From positions 62,001 to 126,000 of the forward strand of contig NZ_ARWB01000001.1 of assembly GCF_000384475.1 (NCBI RefSeq): a stretch of DNA of 64,000 bases, given 5' to 3'. Of the stretch, positions 1 to 7,948 are shown in pieces (positions within the stretch are counted from its first letter, which is position 1; every line of letters starts with the position of its first letter). Position numbers and translations under genes: made by a program. The notes under the pieces are model-generated. The model was not told the origin of the DNA. It saw only the letters and a program-made list of their open reading frames with translations, and searched no databases. The stretch comes from Methylopila sp. M107 (GTDB lineage Bacteria; Pseudomonadota; Alphaproteobacteria; Rhizobiales; Methylopilaceae).

Positions 1-71
1 GCATCCTCGCTTCGCCTGAATCCTTCAGGAGCCGCACGCGCATCAACGGGCGTCCGGAGTTGCGGGTCCTT

Positions 72-692
72 TTACCCCTTCGCGCCAAGAATCCGCGAGA
101 TCGCCTGCTCGATCACCACGTCCGGCTCGCGCCCCGAGGGGATGCCCAGCACGCCGGGCCAGAACAGGCCTTCCTTGATCATGCCGAGGAACTGCAGGGC
201 GCGGGTCTCGGCCGGCATGCCGAGCGGATCATCGACGTGCTCGAAGATCCGGGTCAGCTCCGTGATCGCCGGGCCCTTGCCGGCCGCAAGGTAGCTGTCC
301 ATCAGGCCCGGCGCGGTCGCGCCTTCGGCGACGATGAGCTTCAGCAGCGGCATCACGTCCGGATGGCCCCAATGGCCGCGCATGCGCTCGACATAGGCGG
401 TGAGCGCCTCGCGGGGATCGCAGGCGCGCTCGCACGCCTCTTCGGGCGCGGTGAACGGCGCATAGGCGTCCGTGACGACCGCGGCGAACAGCGCCTCCTT
501 GCTCGGAAAATGATTGTAGAGCGTGCGCTTGGAGACCGGCGCCTCGCGCGCCACTGCGTCCATGCTGGTCGCAGCATAGCCCTGCGTCAGGAACAGCCGC
601 TTGGCCGCCGCGACGATGGCGGCCGGCTTGCCGCCGCGCGTTGCTGCTGCGTCCGCCTGGTCCTGGTCGCGCTCCGGCGCTTTGACGCTCAT
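72..692 (-). CDS. TetR/AcrR-family transcriptional regulator
   Basis: A 206-residue protein of normal TetR length. The N-terminal helix-turn-helix domain lies at about residues 26-73, with the family signature around T42-S43-M44-D45 and the recognition helix ending YNHFPSKEALF. The C-terminal half is the variable ligand-binding/dimer domain; its type resembles the AefR-like group, which is a family impression only. It is transcribed divergently from the aldo/keto reductase at 809, and a palindrome in the 116-base gap (713-737) fits a shared operator, so it probably represses itself and the reductase. The inducer cannot be read from sequence. The start at 692 is the only ATG that precedes the intact DNA-binding domain closely. 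Confidence 0.92.
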   Translation of the reverse strand: MSVKAPERDQDQADAAATRGGKPAAIVAAAKRLFLTQGYAATSMDAVAREAPVSKRTLYNHFPSKEALFAAVVTDAYAPFTAPEEACERACDPREALTAYVERMRGHWGHPDVMPLLKLIVAEGATAPGLMDSYLAAGKGPAITELTRIFEHVDDPLGMPAETRALQFLGMIKEGLFWPGVLGIPSGREPDVVIEQAISRILGAKG

Positions 693-705
693 ACCAACCT
701 GTGAA

Positions 706-737
706 TTGACAATGTAAACGGTACGGTGTAGTTTACA
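706..737. promoter_or_regulatory. Divergent promoter with palindromic operator (putative TetR site)
   Basis: An inverted repeat TGTAAAC-N11-GTTTACA occupies 713-737 between the divergent TetR and aldo/keto reductase starts. A TTGACA hexamer at 706-711 abuts it on the plus strand, so a bound dimer would cover the reductase promoter. Palindromes of this size in a divergent tetR intergenic region are typical TetR-family operators; binding is inferred. Confidence 0.55.
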
Positions 738-808
738 CCAAGTCGGGCCGGTTTTGAAGTCGTTCGCGTCGCCGCCCGGCCGCCCCCAAACTGACAGACA
801 GGCTAGAC

Positions 809-1798
809 ATGAAACAGCGTCCTCTCGGCCGCACCGGCCAGGTCGTATCCGAAATCGGTTTCGGCTGCATGGGCATGTCCGAGTTTTATGGTCCGAGCGA
901 CCAGTCGGAGAACTGGACCACGCTCGGCGCCGCGCTCGACGCGGGCGTCAATTTCCTCGACACGGCCGACACATACGGCCACGGCGCGAACGAGGAACTG
1001 GTCGGCCGGTTCGCCCGGACGGTCGGCCGCCACCGCGTCCTGATCGCCACCAAGTTCGGCATCGTGCGCGAGCCCGGCAAGATCGAGCGCCGCATCGACT
1101 CTTCTCCGGCTTACGTCCGCGCCGCCTGCGAGGCGTCTCTCAAGCGGCTCGGCGTGGACGCCATCGATCTCTATTACGCGCATCGCATCAATCCGGACGT
1201 GCCAATCGAGGACACGGTCGGAGCCATGGCGGACCTCGTGAGGGCCGGCAAGGTGCGGGCGCTCGGCCTGTCGGAAGTGTCGCCCGCGACGCTCAAGCGC
1301 GCGCACGCCGTGCACCCCATCACGGCGGTGCAGTCCGAGCTGTCGCTCACCGAGCGCGCGCCCGAGGACGACATGCTGCCGCTTTGCTGGGAGCTCAGCG
1401 TCACCTTCGTCGCCTACAGCCCGCTCGGCCGCGCGCTGCTGACGGGCCGGAACCTCTCGGCCGAGGCGCTCGACGAGACCGACTACCGGCGCTCGCTGCC
1501 GCGCTTCGTCGGAGAGGCGGCGGCCGCCAACGCCCGGCTCGCCGGCAACCTCAAGGCGATCGCGGCCGAGAAGGGCGCGACGCCGTCCCAGATCGCGCTC
1601 GCCTGGCTGCTGTCGTCCTTCCCGCATGTCGTGCCGATTCCGGGCACGCGCCGACCTGAGCGCGCCCGCGAGAACGCGCGAGCCTCGGACGTCAGGCTGA
1701 CGCGCGACGACCTCGAGAGGCTCGACGGCCTGTTCCCGATCGGCGCGACGATGGGCGCGCGCTACACGGAAGCGGGCTTCGCGGGGGTGAACGCTTGA
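809..1798 (+). CDS. Aldo/keto reductase
   Basis: A 329-residue NAD(P)H-dependent oxidoreductase with a TIM barrel. The catalytic tetrad is visible: D51 and Y56 in DTADTYGHG, K82 in ATKFG and H125 in YYAHRIN. The C-terminal cofactor region (VPIPGTRRPERARENARA) matches the AKR nucleotide-binding loop with its Arg. Length and start motif (RPLGRTG..VSEIGFGCMGMS) are those of the AKR11/AKR13-like soluble reductases that act on carbonyl compounds. It faces a TetR gene across a palindromic operator, which suggests inducible expression, possibly as a detoxification enzyme. Substrate is not predictable. Confidence 0.93.
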   Translation: MKQRPLGRTGQVVSEIGFGCMGMSEFYGPSDQSENWTTLGAALDAGVNFLDTADTYGHGANEELVGRFARTVGRHRVLIATKFGIVREPGKIERRIDSSPAYVRAACEASLKRLGVDAIDLYYAHRINPDVPIEDTVGAMADLVRAGKVRALGLSEVSPATLKRAHAVHPITAVQSELSLTERAPEDDMLPLCWELSVTFVAYSPLGRALLTGRNLSAEALDETDYRRSLPRFVGEAAAANARLAGNLKAIAAEKGATPSQIALAWLLSSFPHVVPIPGTRRPERARENARASDVRLTRDDLERLDGLFPIGATMGARYTEAGFAGVNA

Positions 1799-1881
1799 GG
1801 TGGCCGGAACGATAGGCGGAGGTCGGGTGAGGGGGCGTCTCTGCGCGTGCGCGTTGGCGAGACGTCGACCTAGTCAAAGCT

Positions 1882-1974
1882 GTCATGCCCGGCGGAGCCG
1901 GGTATCCACGACTTGCTGAGATCGTAGAGCGCTGCGATCAAGTCGTGGACGCCCGAGCAAGCTCGGGCATGACG
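1882..1974. repeat. Intergenic palindromic repeat, type A copy 1
   Basis: A 93-base element bounded by GTCATGCCCG...CGGGCATGAC inverted ends with two internal GTCGTGGA/TCCACGAC arms. Related copies occur at 3994, 24471 and 31650 in this window, and a more diverged one at 5193. It lies between the aldo/keto reductase and the antiporter. It resembles REP/RIME-type elements common between alphaproteobacterial genes. Confidence 0.8.
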
Positions 1975-2048
1975 GTCGAGATGACCTCGCCAACCTTAAA
2001 GGCGCTGGCTCGGCGGAGATTTGGCCCGTCAGACGATGCGCCTTGCGC

Positions 2049-3500
2049 TCACAGGAAGACGAGCCACGTCACCAGCAGGAAGCAGGGCCCCAGCACGCCA
2101 AAACTCCAGGCCATGTAGCCGAAGAAGCCGGGCATGTTCACGCCCCGGTTCTTCGCGATCGCCAGCACCATGAAGTTCGGCGCGTTGCCCACATAGGTCA
2201 GCGCGCCCATGAACACCGCGCCGCCCGAGATCGCGGCAAGCGTGTCGGCCTTCGCGGTCATCAGCTCGGCTGCGTTCCCGCCCGCGAGGTTGAAGAACAC
2301 CAGATAGGTCGGCGCATTGTCGAGCACGCTCGACAGCAGGCCGGTCGCCCAGAAGTACATCGCGGGCTTCGGGTTCCCGGCCTCGTCCGACACCAGCGCG
2401 ACAAGCGGCGCGGCGTAGCCGTCGGTTCCGGCTTTCAGGATCAGGATCGCCGGGATCAACACGGAGAAGATGCCGGCGAACAGTTTTGCCACCTCCCGGA
2501 TCGGCTCCCAATCGAAGCCGTTGCGTTCCCGGATGTCCTTCGGCGTCAGGGCGAGCGATGCGCCGGCAAGGGCGAGCAGCAAGCCGTCGCGCACGAGCGC
2601 CTGCAGCGGGACATGCGTGCCGAGAATGTCAAACTCGACCCCGGGCTTCCAGACGCCGCTCATCAGGATCGCGGCGACAACGCCGCCGAGCAGCGGGATG
2701 TTGACGAGGCCGGACAGACCGAGCGCCGAATCCGGCGTCGGGTCGGGCTTCGGCGGATAGCCCTCGCGCTTGTAGAACCAGTGGTCAAGCGCGAAAAACA
2801 GCGGCAGCAGGATCGCGACCAGAATGGCCGTTTCAATCGAGACGTGACGCGCGGTCCAGAAGAACTCGACCCCCTGCAGAAAGCCGAGGAACAGCGGCGG
2901 GTCGCCGAGCGGCGTCAGCGAGCCGCCGATGTTCGAAACGAGGAAAATGAAGAACACAACGACATGCGCGTTGTGGCGGCGGTTGTCGTTCGCGCGCAGC
3001 AGCGGACGGATCAGCACCATCGAGGCGCCGGTCGTGCCGATGACGCTCGCGAGAGTCGTGCCGAGCGCAAGCATCGTCGTGTTGACGGCTGGCGAGCCGT
3101 GAATGTTCCCGCGCACCAGGAGGCCGCCGGAGATGGTGAACAGCGAGAACAGCAGGATGACAAAGGGGACGTATTCCAGCAGCGCCGCGTGGACCACCTC
3201 GGACGCGACCGCCCCGAACCCCTGCGTCGCCGCGAATGGAACCAGCAGGGCGAGCGCCCAGAAGGCCGAAACCTTGCCGTAGTGGTGGTGCCAGAAATGC
3301 GGCGCGGCGAGCGGGAAGATCGCGATCGAGCCGAGCATGCCGACGAGCGGCAAGGCCCAGAGCAGCGAAAGTTCGCGGCCCTCCACATGGCCGTGCATGA
3401 GGCCGGCCAGAGATGGCGACAACGCGGCGATAAGGCTCAGTCCCGCGGCGAAAACCGCAATGCCAATCCAGAGACGTCGGCCGGAAGCCGTGGTCGACAT
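2049..3500 (-). CDS. Sodium:proton antiporter (NhaD/citrate-transporter-like, ion transporter superfamily)
   Basis: A 483-residue polytopic membrane protein with about 11-13 hydrophobic segments. Typical ion-transporter-superfamily motifs are present: the first-half re-entrant region SNIGGSLTPLGDPPLFLGFL and the second-half equivalent SSVLDNAPTYLVFFNLAGG, which includes the D-N-A-P helix break found in NhaD/ArsB-type carriers. A late segment FMGALTYVGNAPNFM is also diagnostic. It probably exchanges Na+ (or Li+) for H+ across the inner membrane. Family members are also annotated as citrate carriers, so the substrate is a family-level inference. It sits alone, divergent from the GlpM-like gene. 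Confidence 0.85.
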   Translation of the reverse strand: MSTTASGRRLWIGIAVFAAGLSLIAALSPSLAGLMHGHVEGRELSLLWALPLVGMLGSIAIFPLAAPHFWHHHYGKVSAFWALALLVPFAATQGFGAVASEVVHAALLEYVPFVILLFSLFTISGGLLVRGNIHGSPAVNTTMLALGTTLASVIGTTGASMVLIRPLLRANDNRRHNAHVVVFFIFLVSNIGGSLTPLGDPPLFLGFLQGVEFFWTARHVSIETAILVAILLPLFFALDHWFYKREGYPPKPDPTPDSALGLSGLVNIPLLGGVVAAILMSGVWKPGVEFDILGTHVPLQALVRDGLLLALAGASLALTPKDIRERNGFDWEPIREVAKLFAGIFSVLIPAILILKAGTDGYAAPLVALVSDEAGNPKPAMYFWATGLLSSVLDNAPTYLVFFNLAGGNAAELMTAKADTLAAISGGAVFMGALTYVGNAPNFMVLAIAKNRGVNMPGFFGYMAWSFGVLGPCFLLVTWLVFL

Positions 3501-3624
3501 GCGGGCCGTACCCCCGAAATCGCGCTTGGGCCGAAGCCTCCCGACTTGTTAGGCCAGGTGAAGCCAAGCGCCAAGGTGGCGGCGATGAAGCGGCCGTGAT
3601 GTGCGCCGGAAAAGGGGGGACGCG

Positions 3625-3954
3625 ATGGACGTGATCTGGAAAGGGGCGCTCGGCGGCCTCGTGACGGCGTTGATCGTGCTGGCCTCGAAGCGCGGCGACG
3701 TGCTGCCCGGCATCCTGCCGCTCGCCCCGACCTTCGCGCTGATCGCGCTGCTCGCGGTCGGCTCCAAGGGCGATCCGGACGGTTTCAGGACCGCGTGCCT
3801 CGCCGGCGCGAAGACGATTCCCGCCTATCTGACGTTTCTCGGCGTGTGCTGGCTGCTGGTCGGCCGGATGGACTATCGGCTCGCGATTATCGGCGGGCTT
3901 GTCGCCTGGCTGGTGGTGGCTAGCGCGATCTTCCTGCTGCCGAGCCGGGTCTGA
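3625..3954 (+). CDS. GlpM-like small membrane protein
   Basis: A 109-residue protein with four hydrophobic stretches (about residues 4-22, 29-45, 58-80 and 86-106), like the GlpM family first seen beside glycerol genes in pseudomonads. The reading frame is open from a GTG at 3601, but the ATG at 3625 is preferred: it is preceded by AAAGGGGGGA at a good Shine-Dalgarno distance, and the hydrophobic N-terminus follows at once. Its biochemical function is unknown; GlpM has been linked to alginate production in Pseudomonas, which need not apply here. Confidence 0.75.
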   Translation: MDVIWKGALGGLVTALIVLASKRGDVLPGILPLAPTFALIALLAVGSKGDPDGFRTACLAGAKTIPAYLTFLGVCWLLVGRMDYRLAIIGGLVAWLVVASAIFLLPSRV

Positions 3955-3993
3955 GTGAACTGGGACGTTCCGGCGACGTCGACGCGTCAGAGC

Positions 3994-4290
3994 CGTCATG
4001 CCCGGCGGAGCCGGGCATCCACGACTTCCTGGGATCGTAGGTCTTTACGACCGGTCCGCTTTACATAGAAGCGGACCGCTTAACATTGAAGCCGCCCGCC
4101 CCCTCACCCGGATGACTTTCAGTCATCCGACCTCTCCCCACCGGAAGAGGTTTAAGGGGCGGCGAGTCTTCACCTCTCCACAGTGGGGAGAGGTCGACCC
4201 AAAGGTCGGGCGAGGGGGGCGTTATCAGACAATGGTTTAGGCGAGTCGAAGCCGAACCGGACACTCGTGAGACAAGCGCGGGCATGACGG
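3994..4290. repeat. Composite repeat: type A element interrupted by a type B element
   Basis: The left end is a type A half (GTCATGCCCG...CCACGACTT, 3994-4027) and the right end is the matching GGGCATGACGG near 4278-4290. About 230 bases separate them. The insert holds a perfect hairpin GGTCCGCTT/AAGCGGACC (4053-4077) and a type B element (about 4096-4221) with CCCCTCACCC...GGGCGAGGGG ends and internal GACCTCTCCCC/GGGGAGAGGTC arms. This fills most of the 366-base gap between the GlpM-like gene and motB; no gene was seen in it. Confidence 0.7.
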
Positions 4291-4321
4291 CCGAGGCGAC
4301 GGTGCTTGAGCCGAAAGCGGC

Positions 4322-5137
4322 TCAGGGCTTCAGGTTCATCGGCACCGCGGCCGGAGCGGCGGTCAGCGAGATCGTGACGCGGCGGTTCGCGGCGATCTGG
4401 GGCGCGTCGGGGAACATCGGCTGGGTCGCGGCCCGGCCCTCGACCGACTTGAAGCGCGAATCCGGCACGCCGTTCGCCGCGAGCAGGCTGCGGATCGCGC
4501 TCGCCCGGTCGGCGGAGAGCCGCCAGGGATCGGTGTTCTGCGCCTCCGAGACGCCAGCGGCCGTGTGGCCGGCGATCTCGATCGGATAGCCGAGCGAGCG
4601 CAGAGACGGGGAGACGGCGGCGAGCGCGTCGACGACGCGCTGGGACGGCGTCGGCGAGCCGGGCTGGAACATCGAGCGGCCGTCTTCGTCGACCAGCGCG
4701 ATCGTCACGCCCTCGGTCGAGCTTTCGATCTGGATCTGGCTCGAAATGTCGGCGATCTCGGGCATCGCGCGGAGCGCCTGCCGCAGCGTCGCGGCGGCGC
4801 GGGCGTAGCCGCGGGCCGCGGCCTGCGTGTCGGCGCGCGTCGGCGACAGCGGCCCCGCAAGGTTGGAGGTCTCGTCAGGGGTGCGGGCGTCGTTGTTGAA
4901 AAGCTCGGTCCGCGCCGGCGATCCGCCGATGTCGATGATGCCGTCCGCCAGAATGTCCTTCTGGGTGCCGAACGCCTCGCGCATGGAGCCCGCGACGATC
5001 GCCATCTTCTTCTTGTCCTGCGTCGAGAAGGCGACCAGCACGACGAAGAACGCCATCAGCAGACCCATCAGGTCCGCGAAGGTCACGAACCAGCCATGGC
5101 CGCCGCCGTGGTCCGCATGCTTCTTCTTCATCGCCAT
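4322..5137 (-). CDS. motB: MotB-type flagellar motor stator / OmpA-domain protein
   Basis: A 271-residue stator B subunit. After a short basic N-terminus comes a single membrane helix with the signature WFVTFADLMGLLMAFFVVLV; D22 matches the proton-carrying Asp of MotB. A linker follows, then a C-terminal OmpA-like peptidoglycan-binding domain (about 140-265) with IEIAGHTA, LSADRASAIRSLL and the NRRVTI ending. It lies directly downstream of a motA homologue on the same strand, separated by a palindromic repeat. Together they would form an ion-driven stator anchored to peptidoglycan. No flagellar genes lie nearby, so a non-flagellar MotAB-like role remains possible. Confidence 0.88.
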   Translation of the reverse strand: MAMKKKHADHGGGHGWFVTFADLMGLLMAFFVVLVAFSTQDKKKMAIVAGSMREAFGTQKDILADGIIDIGGSPARTELFNNDARTPDETSNLAGPLSPTRADTQAAARGYARAAATLRQALRAMPEIADISSQIQIESSTEGVTIALVDEDGRSMFQPGSPTPSQRVVDALAAVSPSLRSLGYPIEIAGHTAAGVSEAQNTDPWRLSADRASAIRSLLAANGVPDSRFKSVEGRAATQPMFPDAPQIAANRRVTISLTAAPAAVPMNLKP

Positions 5138-5192
5138 CGTTCAGGCGCCCCCGGCGCAGTACGGCTTGGCGCCGCGCCGCGCCGTCACGATC

Positions 5193-5290
5193 GTCATCCC
5201 GGGCGGAGGCCCGGGATCCAGAACCGGCGCCGGTCCAGGATCAGCGGAATGCTCCGTGTTTCTGGACCCCGGCCCTGCGGCCGGGGTGAC
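5193..5290. repeat. Intergenic palindromic repeat (diverged type A) between motA and motB
   Basis: A 98-base inverted repeat with ends GTCATCCCGG.../...CCGGGGTGAC and inner arms GGATCCAGA/TCTGGACCC. It fills the gap between the motA stop and motB start. It would fold into a long hairpin in the motAB transcript and may damp or protect the downstream message. Confidence 0.7.
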
Positions 5291-5342
5291 CGGGAGCGCT
5301 GATTGGCGCTGGCGGGATGTCATTTCATTGCGCTCTCGCCGC

Positions 5343-6110
5343 TCACGCGGCTTCCGCCAGCGCTTCGCGCTGCTTCTCCGGCAGGTAGGCGAGCAGCATT
5401 TCCTTGATCACCGCGGGGCTCTTCGCGGCGCGGAGCTGCAGCACGCCGTCGATCACCAGCGTCTGGTTCAGTTCGTCATGGTTGAACTTGATCGCGAGCT
5501 TGTCGGCGATCGGCAGGAAGAAGAAGTTGCCCACGACCGCGCCGTAGAGCGTCGCGAGCAGCGCGATGGCCATGAACACGCCGAGCTTGGACGGGTCCGA
5601 CATTTCCGCGAACATCTGCACCATGCCGATCAGCGTCCCGATCATGCCGAAGGCCGGCGCGCAGTCGCCGATGCCGCGGAACACCTTTCCGGCCATCTCG
5701 ACGCGGTGGAGGTTCAGGTCGCGCTCGCGCTCCAGCGTCTCGCGGATGAAATTCTCGTCGAAGCCGTCCGCGACGTAGCGCACGCCCTTGGCGAGGAACG
5801 GGTCGTGCGGCGTCGCCTTGTCGAGCCCCACGGGGCCGGACTTGCGCACCACAGCGGCCATTTCGGCGATCTCGGCGATCAGGTCGCGCGGATTGCCGTG
5901 GCTGCCGCGGAACACCGTCTTGAGGGCGGTCGGGAAGGCCGACAGGAACGCGCCGAGCTCGAAACGGATCAGGGTCGCGGTGATCGAGCCGCCAAAGATC
6001 ACGATGACGGCGTGTTCGGAATAATAGCGCTCGAGGCCGCCGCCCTCATGGATGAGGAAGCTCAGCACGCCGATGCCGCCGACGAAGCCGATGATGGTGG
6101 CGAAATCCAT
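5343..6110 (-). CDS. motA: MotA/TolQ/ExbB-family proton channel (motor stator A)
   Basis: A 255-residue inner-membrane channel subunit when started at the ATG at 6110; an upstream in-frame ATG at 6161 would add 17 mostly basic residues before the first membrane helix and is less likely. Four hydrophobic segments are visible (about 3-20, 32-50, 148-172 and 180-205). The MotA/TolQ signature APAFGMIGTLIGMVQMF marks helix 3, and a long cytoplasmic loop lies between helices 2 and 3. It pairs with the MotB-type protein just downstream, whose Asp would complete the proton path. Confidence 0.88.
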   Translation of the reverse strand: MDFATIIGFVGGIGVLSFLIHEGGGLERYYSEHAVIVIFGGSITATLIRFELGAFLSAFPTALKTVFRGSHGNPRDLIAEIAEMAAVVRKSGPVGLDKATPHDPFLAKGVRYVADGFDENFIRETLERERDLNLHRVEMAGKVFRGIGDCAPAFGMIGTLIGMVQMFAEMSDPSKLGVFMAIALLATLYGAVVGNFFFLPIADKLAIKFNHDELNQTLVIDGVLQLRAAKSPAVIKEMLLAYLPEKQREALAEAA

Positions 6111-6177
6111 TGCGCGTCCCCGCAGGACCCGCCGGGAACGCATCCCGGCCGTCGGGGGCAAATGTGAAGATTTGAGG

Positions 6178-6714
6178 TTAAGGGCGGGTGAAGGCCGCCG
6201 GCGCGCCCGTCAGTCGCTTGGCGAACCTTGCGATCGACGAGCGCTGGAGCTCGCTCGGGCCGTCGCGGAGCGCCGCGACCTGCCGCAGCATCTCGATCAG
6301 GTCGGCCTGCTGCGGCGGCGTCAGGCGCTCCTTCAGCATGGGCGTGACCTCGTCGCTGACCAGACTGAAGAAGGCCTCCTGCGCGGTCATGCGCCAGGCC
6401 TGCTCGAACAGCGCCTGCGGATCGGCGGCGCCGATCGGGTCCGCGAGGCGGGCGAGGATCGTCTCCTTCTCTTCCGCCGTCATCGCGCCTTCGGAGCGCA
6501 CCAGCTGGATCATCAGCGCGGCGGCGGCGAGATCGGGCTCCCGGATCCTGCCGAGCGGCGTGCCGATCATGGCCGTGACGGCGTCCTTCGCCCGGTGCTG
6601 CAGCGGCTTCGTTTCGCGGTGCAGCCGCTTCGCCTCCTGGACCGCCCGCCTTGCGCGCACCACGAAGAAGATGGCGGCCGCAGCGATCGTGATCAGAAGG
6701 ACGAGCAGGTGCAT
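6178..6714 (-). CDS. Membrane-anchored TerB-like protein
   Basis: A 178-residue protein with one N-terminal membrane helix (about residues 2-22), a basic stretch with coiled-coil character, then a helical domain from about 65. The string LAAAALMIQLVRSEGAMTAEEKETI matches the first helices of TerB-like domains. The domain's molecular role is unclear in general; TerB proteins are tied to tellurite or phage stress and to membrane complexes. It sits 16 bases after kpsF and 67 bases before motA, all on one strand, so it may be cotranscribed with them. Confidence 0.65.
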   Translation of the reverse strand: MHLLVLLITIAAAAIFFVVRARRAVQEAKRLHRETKPLQHRAKDAVTAMIGTPLGRIREPDLAAAALMIQLVRSEGAMTAEEKETILARLADPIGAADPQALFEQAWRMTAQEAFFSLVSDEVTPMLKERLTPPQQADLIEMLRQVAALRDGPSELQRSSIARFAKRLTGAPAAFTRP

Positions 6715-6730
6715 CGGCGCGGCGCGTCCG

Positions 6731-7756
6731 TCAGACGAGGCCGAGCTTGAGCAGGTCGTGGATGTGCACTAGGCCGACCGGGCGGCCTTGGTCCACGACG
6801 AACAGCGCCGTGATGGCGCGGCCCTCGAGCTCGCTCATGGCGCCGGCCGCGAGGTCGTCGGGGCGGATCACGCGCGGCGAGCGGGTCATCACCTGGTCGA
6901 CCGCCATGGCGGTCAGCCCCGGGCCCATGTGGCGGCGCAGGTCGCCGTCGGTCACGATGCCAATCAGCATGCCGGCCTCGTCGACGACGCCGACGCAGCC
7001 AAAACTCTTCTGCGTCATGACCAGCAGCGCTTCCGACATCGGCGCGCCGGAGCGGATGAGCGGCGCCGCGTCGCCGGCGTGCATGACGTCGCGCACGAAA
7101 GTGAGCACAGCGCCGAGCTTGCCGCCCGGATGGAAGCGCTTGAAGTCGCCGGGCGTGAACTTGCCGCTTTCGAGCAAAGCGACGGACAGCGCGTCGCCGA
7201 GCGCGAGCTGCATCGTGGTGCTGGTGGTCGGGGCGAGCCCGTGCGGACAGGCCTCGCCGACATGCGGCAGAACGAGCGCGACGTCGGCGGCGCGGCCGAG
7301 AGCGCTCTCGAGGCTCGACGTGATCGCGACAAGCGGCACGCGGAACCGATGGGCGTATTGCAGGATGTCGCGGAGCTCCGCGGTTTCGCCCGACCAGGAA
7401 ATCGCGAGGATCACGTCGTCGGGGGCGATCATGCCGAGGTCGCCGTGGCTCGCCTCCGCCGGATGGACGAAGAAGGCGGGCGTGCCGGTGGACGCCAGGG
7501 TCGCGGCGACCTTGCGCCCGATATGGCCGCTCTTGCCGATGCCGGAGACGACGACGCGGCCCTTCGAGGCCACGATGGTCTCGACCGCGCGGGCGAAAGC
7601 GAGGCCGAGCGCGCCCTTCAGCGCGCCCGCGAGGCTGCCGAGCCCGGCCTGCTCGATCTCGACGGTGCGGATCGCAGCCGCGACGGAGGCGCTCGACTCG
7701 ACGTCGGAAACGTCGCGCGGCGCTGCGGCCGGGGTGGAGCGAAGCGACTGCGCCAT
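6731..7756 (-). CDS. kpsF: Arabinose-5-phosphate isomerase, KpsF/GutQ family
   Basis: A 341-residue enzyme that interconverts ribulose-5-phosphate and arabinose-5-phosphate, the first step to KDO for lipopolysaccharide or capsule. An N-terminal SIS domain (about 40-175) carries VSGIGKSGHIGRKVAATLASTGTPAFFVHPAEA and the ILAISWSGETAEL loop. Two CBS domains follow (about 205-335). The reading frame opens at 7888, but the ATG at 7756 is chosen because the upstream part is a low-complexity Arg-rich stretch foreign to the family. It heads the leftward cluster with the TerB-like gene and motAB. Confidence 0.93.
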   Translation of the reverse strand: MAQSLRSTPAAAPRDVSDVESSASVAAAIRTVEIEQAGLGSLAGALKGALGLAFARAVETIVASKGRVVVSGIGKSGHIGRKVAATLASTGTPAFFVHPAEASHGDLGMIAPDDVILAISWSGETAELRDILQYAHRFRVPLVAITSSLESALGRAADVALVLPHVGEACPHGLAPTTSTTMQLALGDALSVALLESGKFTPGDFKRFHPGGKLGAVLTFVRDVMHAGDAAPLIRSGAPMSEALLVMTQKSFGCVGVVDEAGMLIGIVTDGDLRRHMGPGLTAMAVDQVMTRSPRVIRPDDLAAGAMSELEGRAITALFVVDQGRPVGLVHIHDLLKLGLV

Positions 7757-7948
7757 GAGGGTTTTCTTAAAACTCCACGCGGGGCGCGCGTACGGTCGCG
7801 CCCGACTCCCCGCGCAGGTTCTAGCACCTTCCCGTCGGGCGCGCACGCGAACGGCGCGGCAAGCATTTCTTAACCACGTTCGTTTCACAGTCGTTAATCA
7901 TGTCGTCGCGCGCCCGGGGTTTCGGCTCTTCGGCGAACCAAAGTAGCC

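Noticed and set aside
1-71. Leading bases of the window
   Set aside because: Contains a small CCTGAATCCTTCAGG palindrome but no reading frame or motif that can be assigned.
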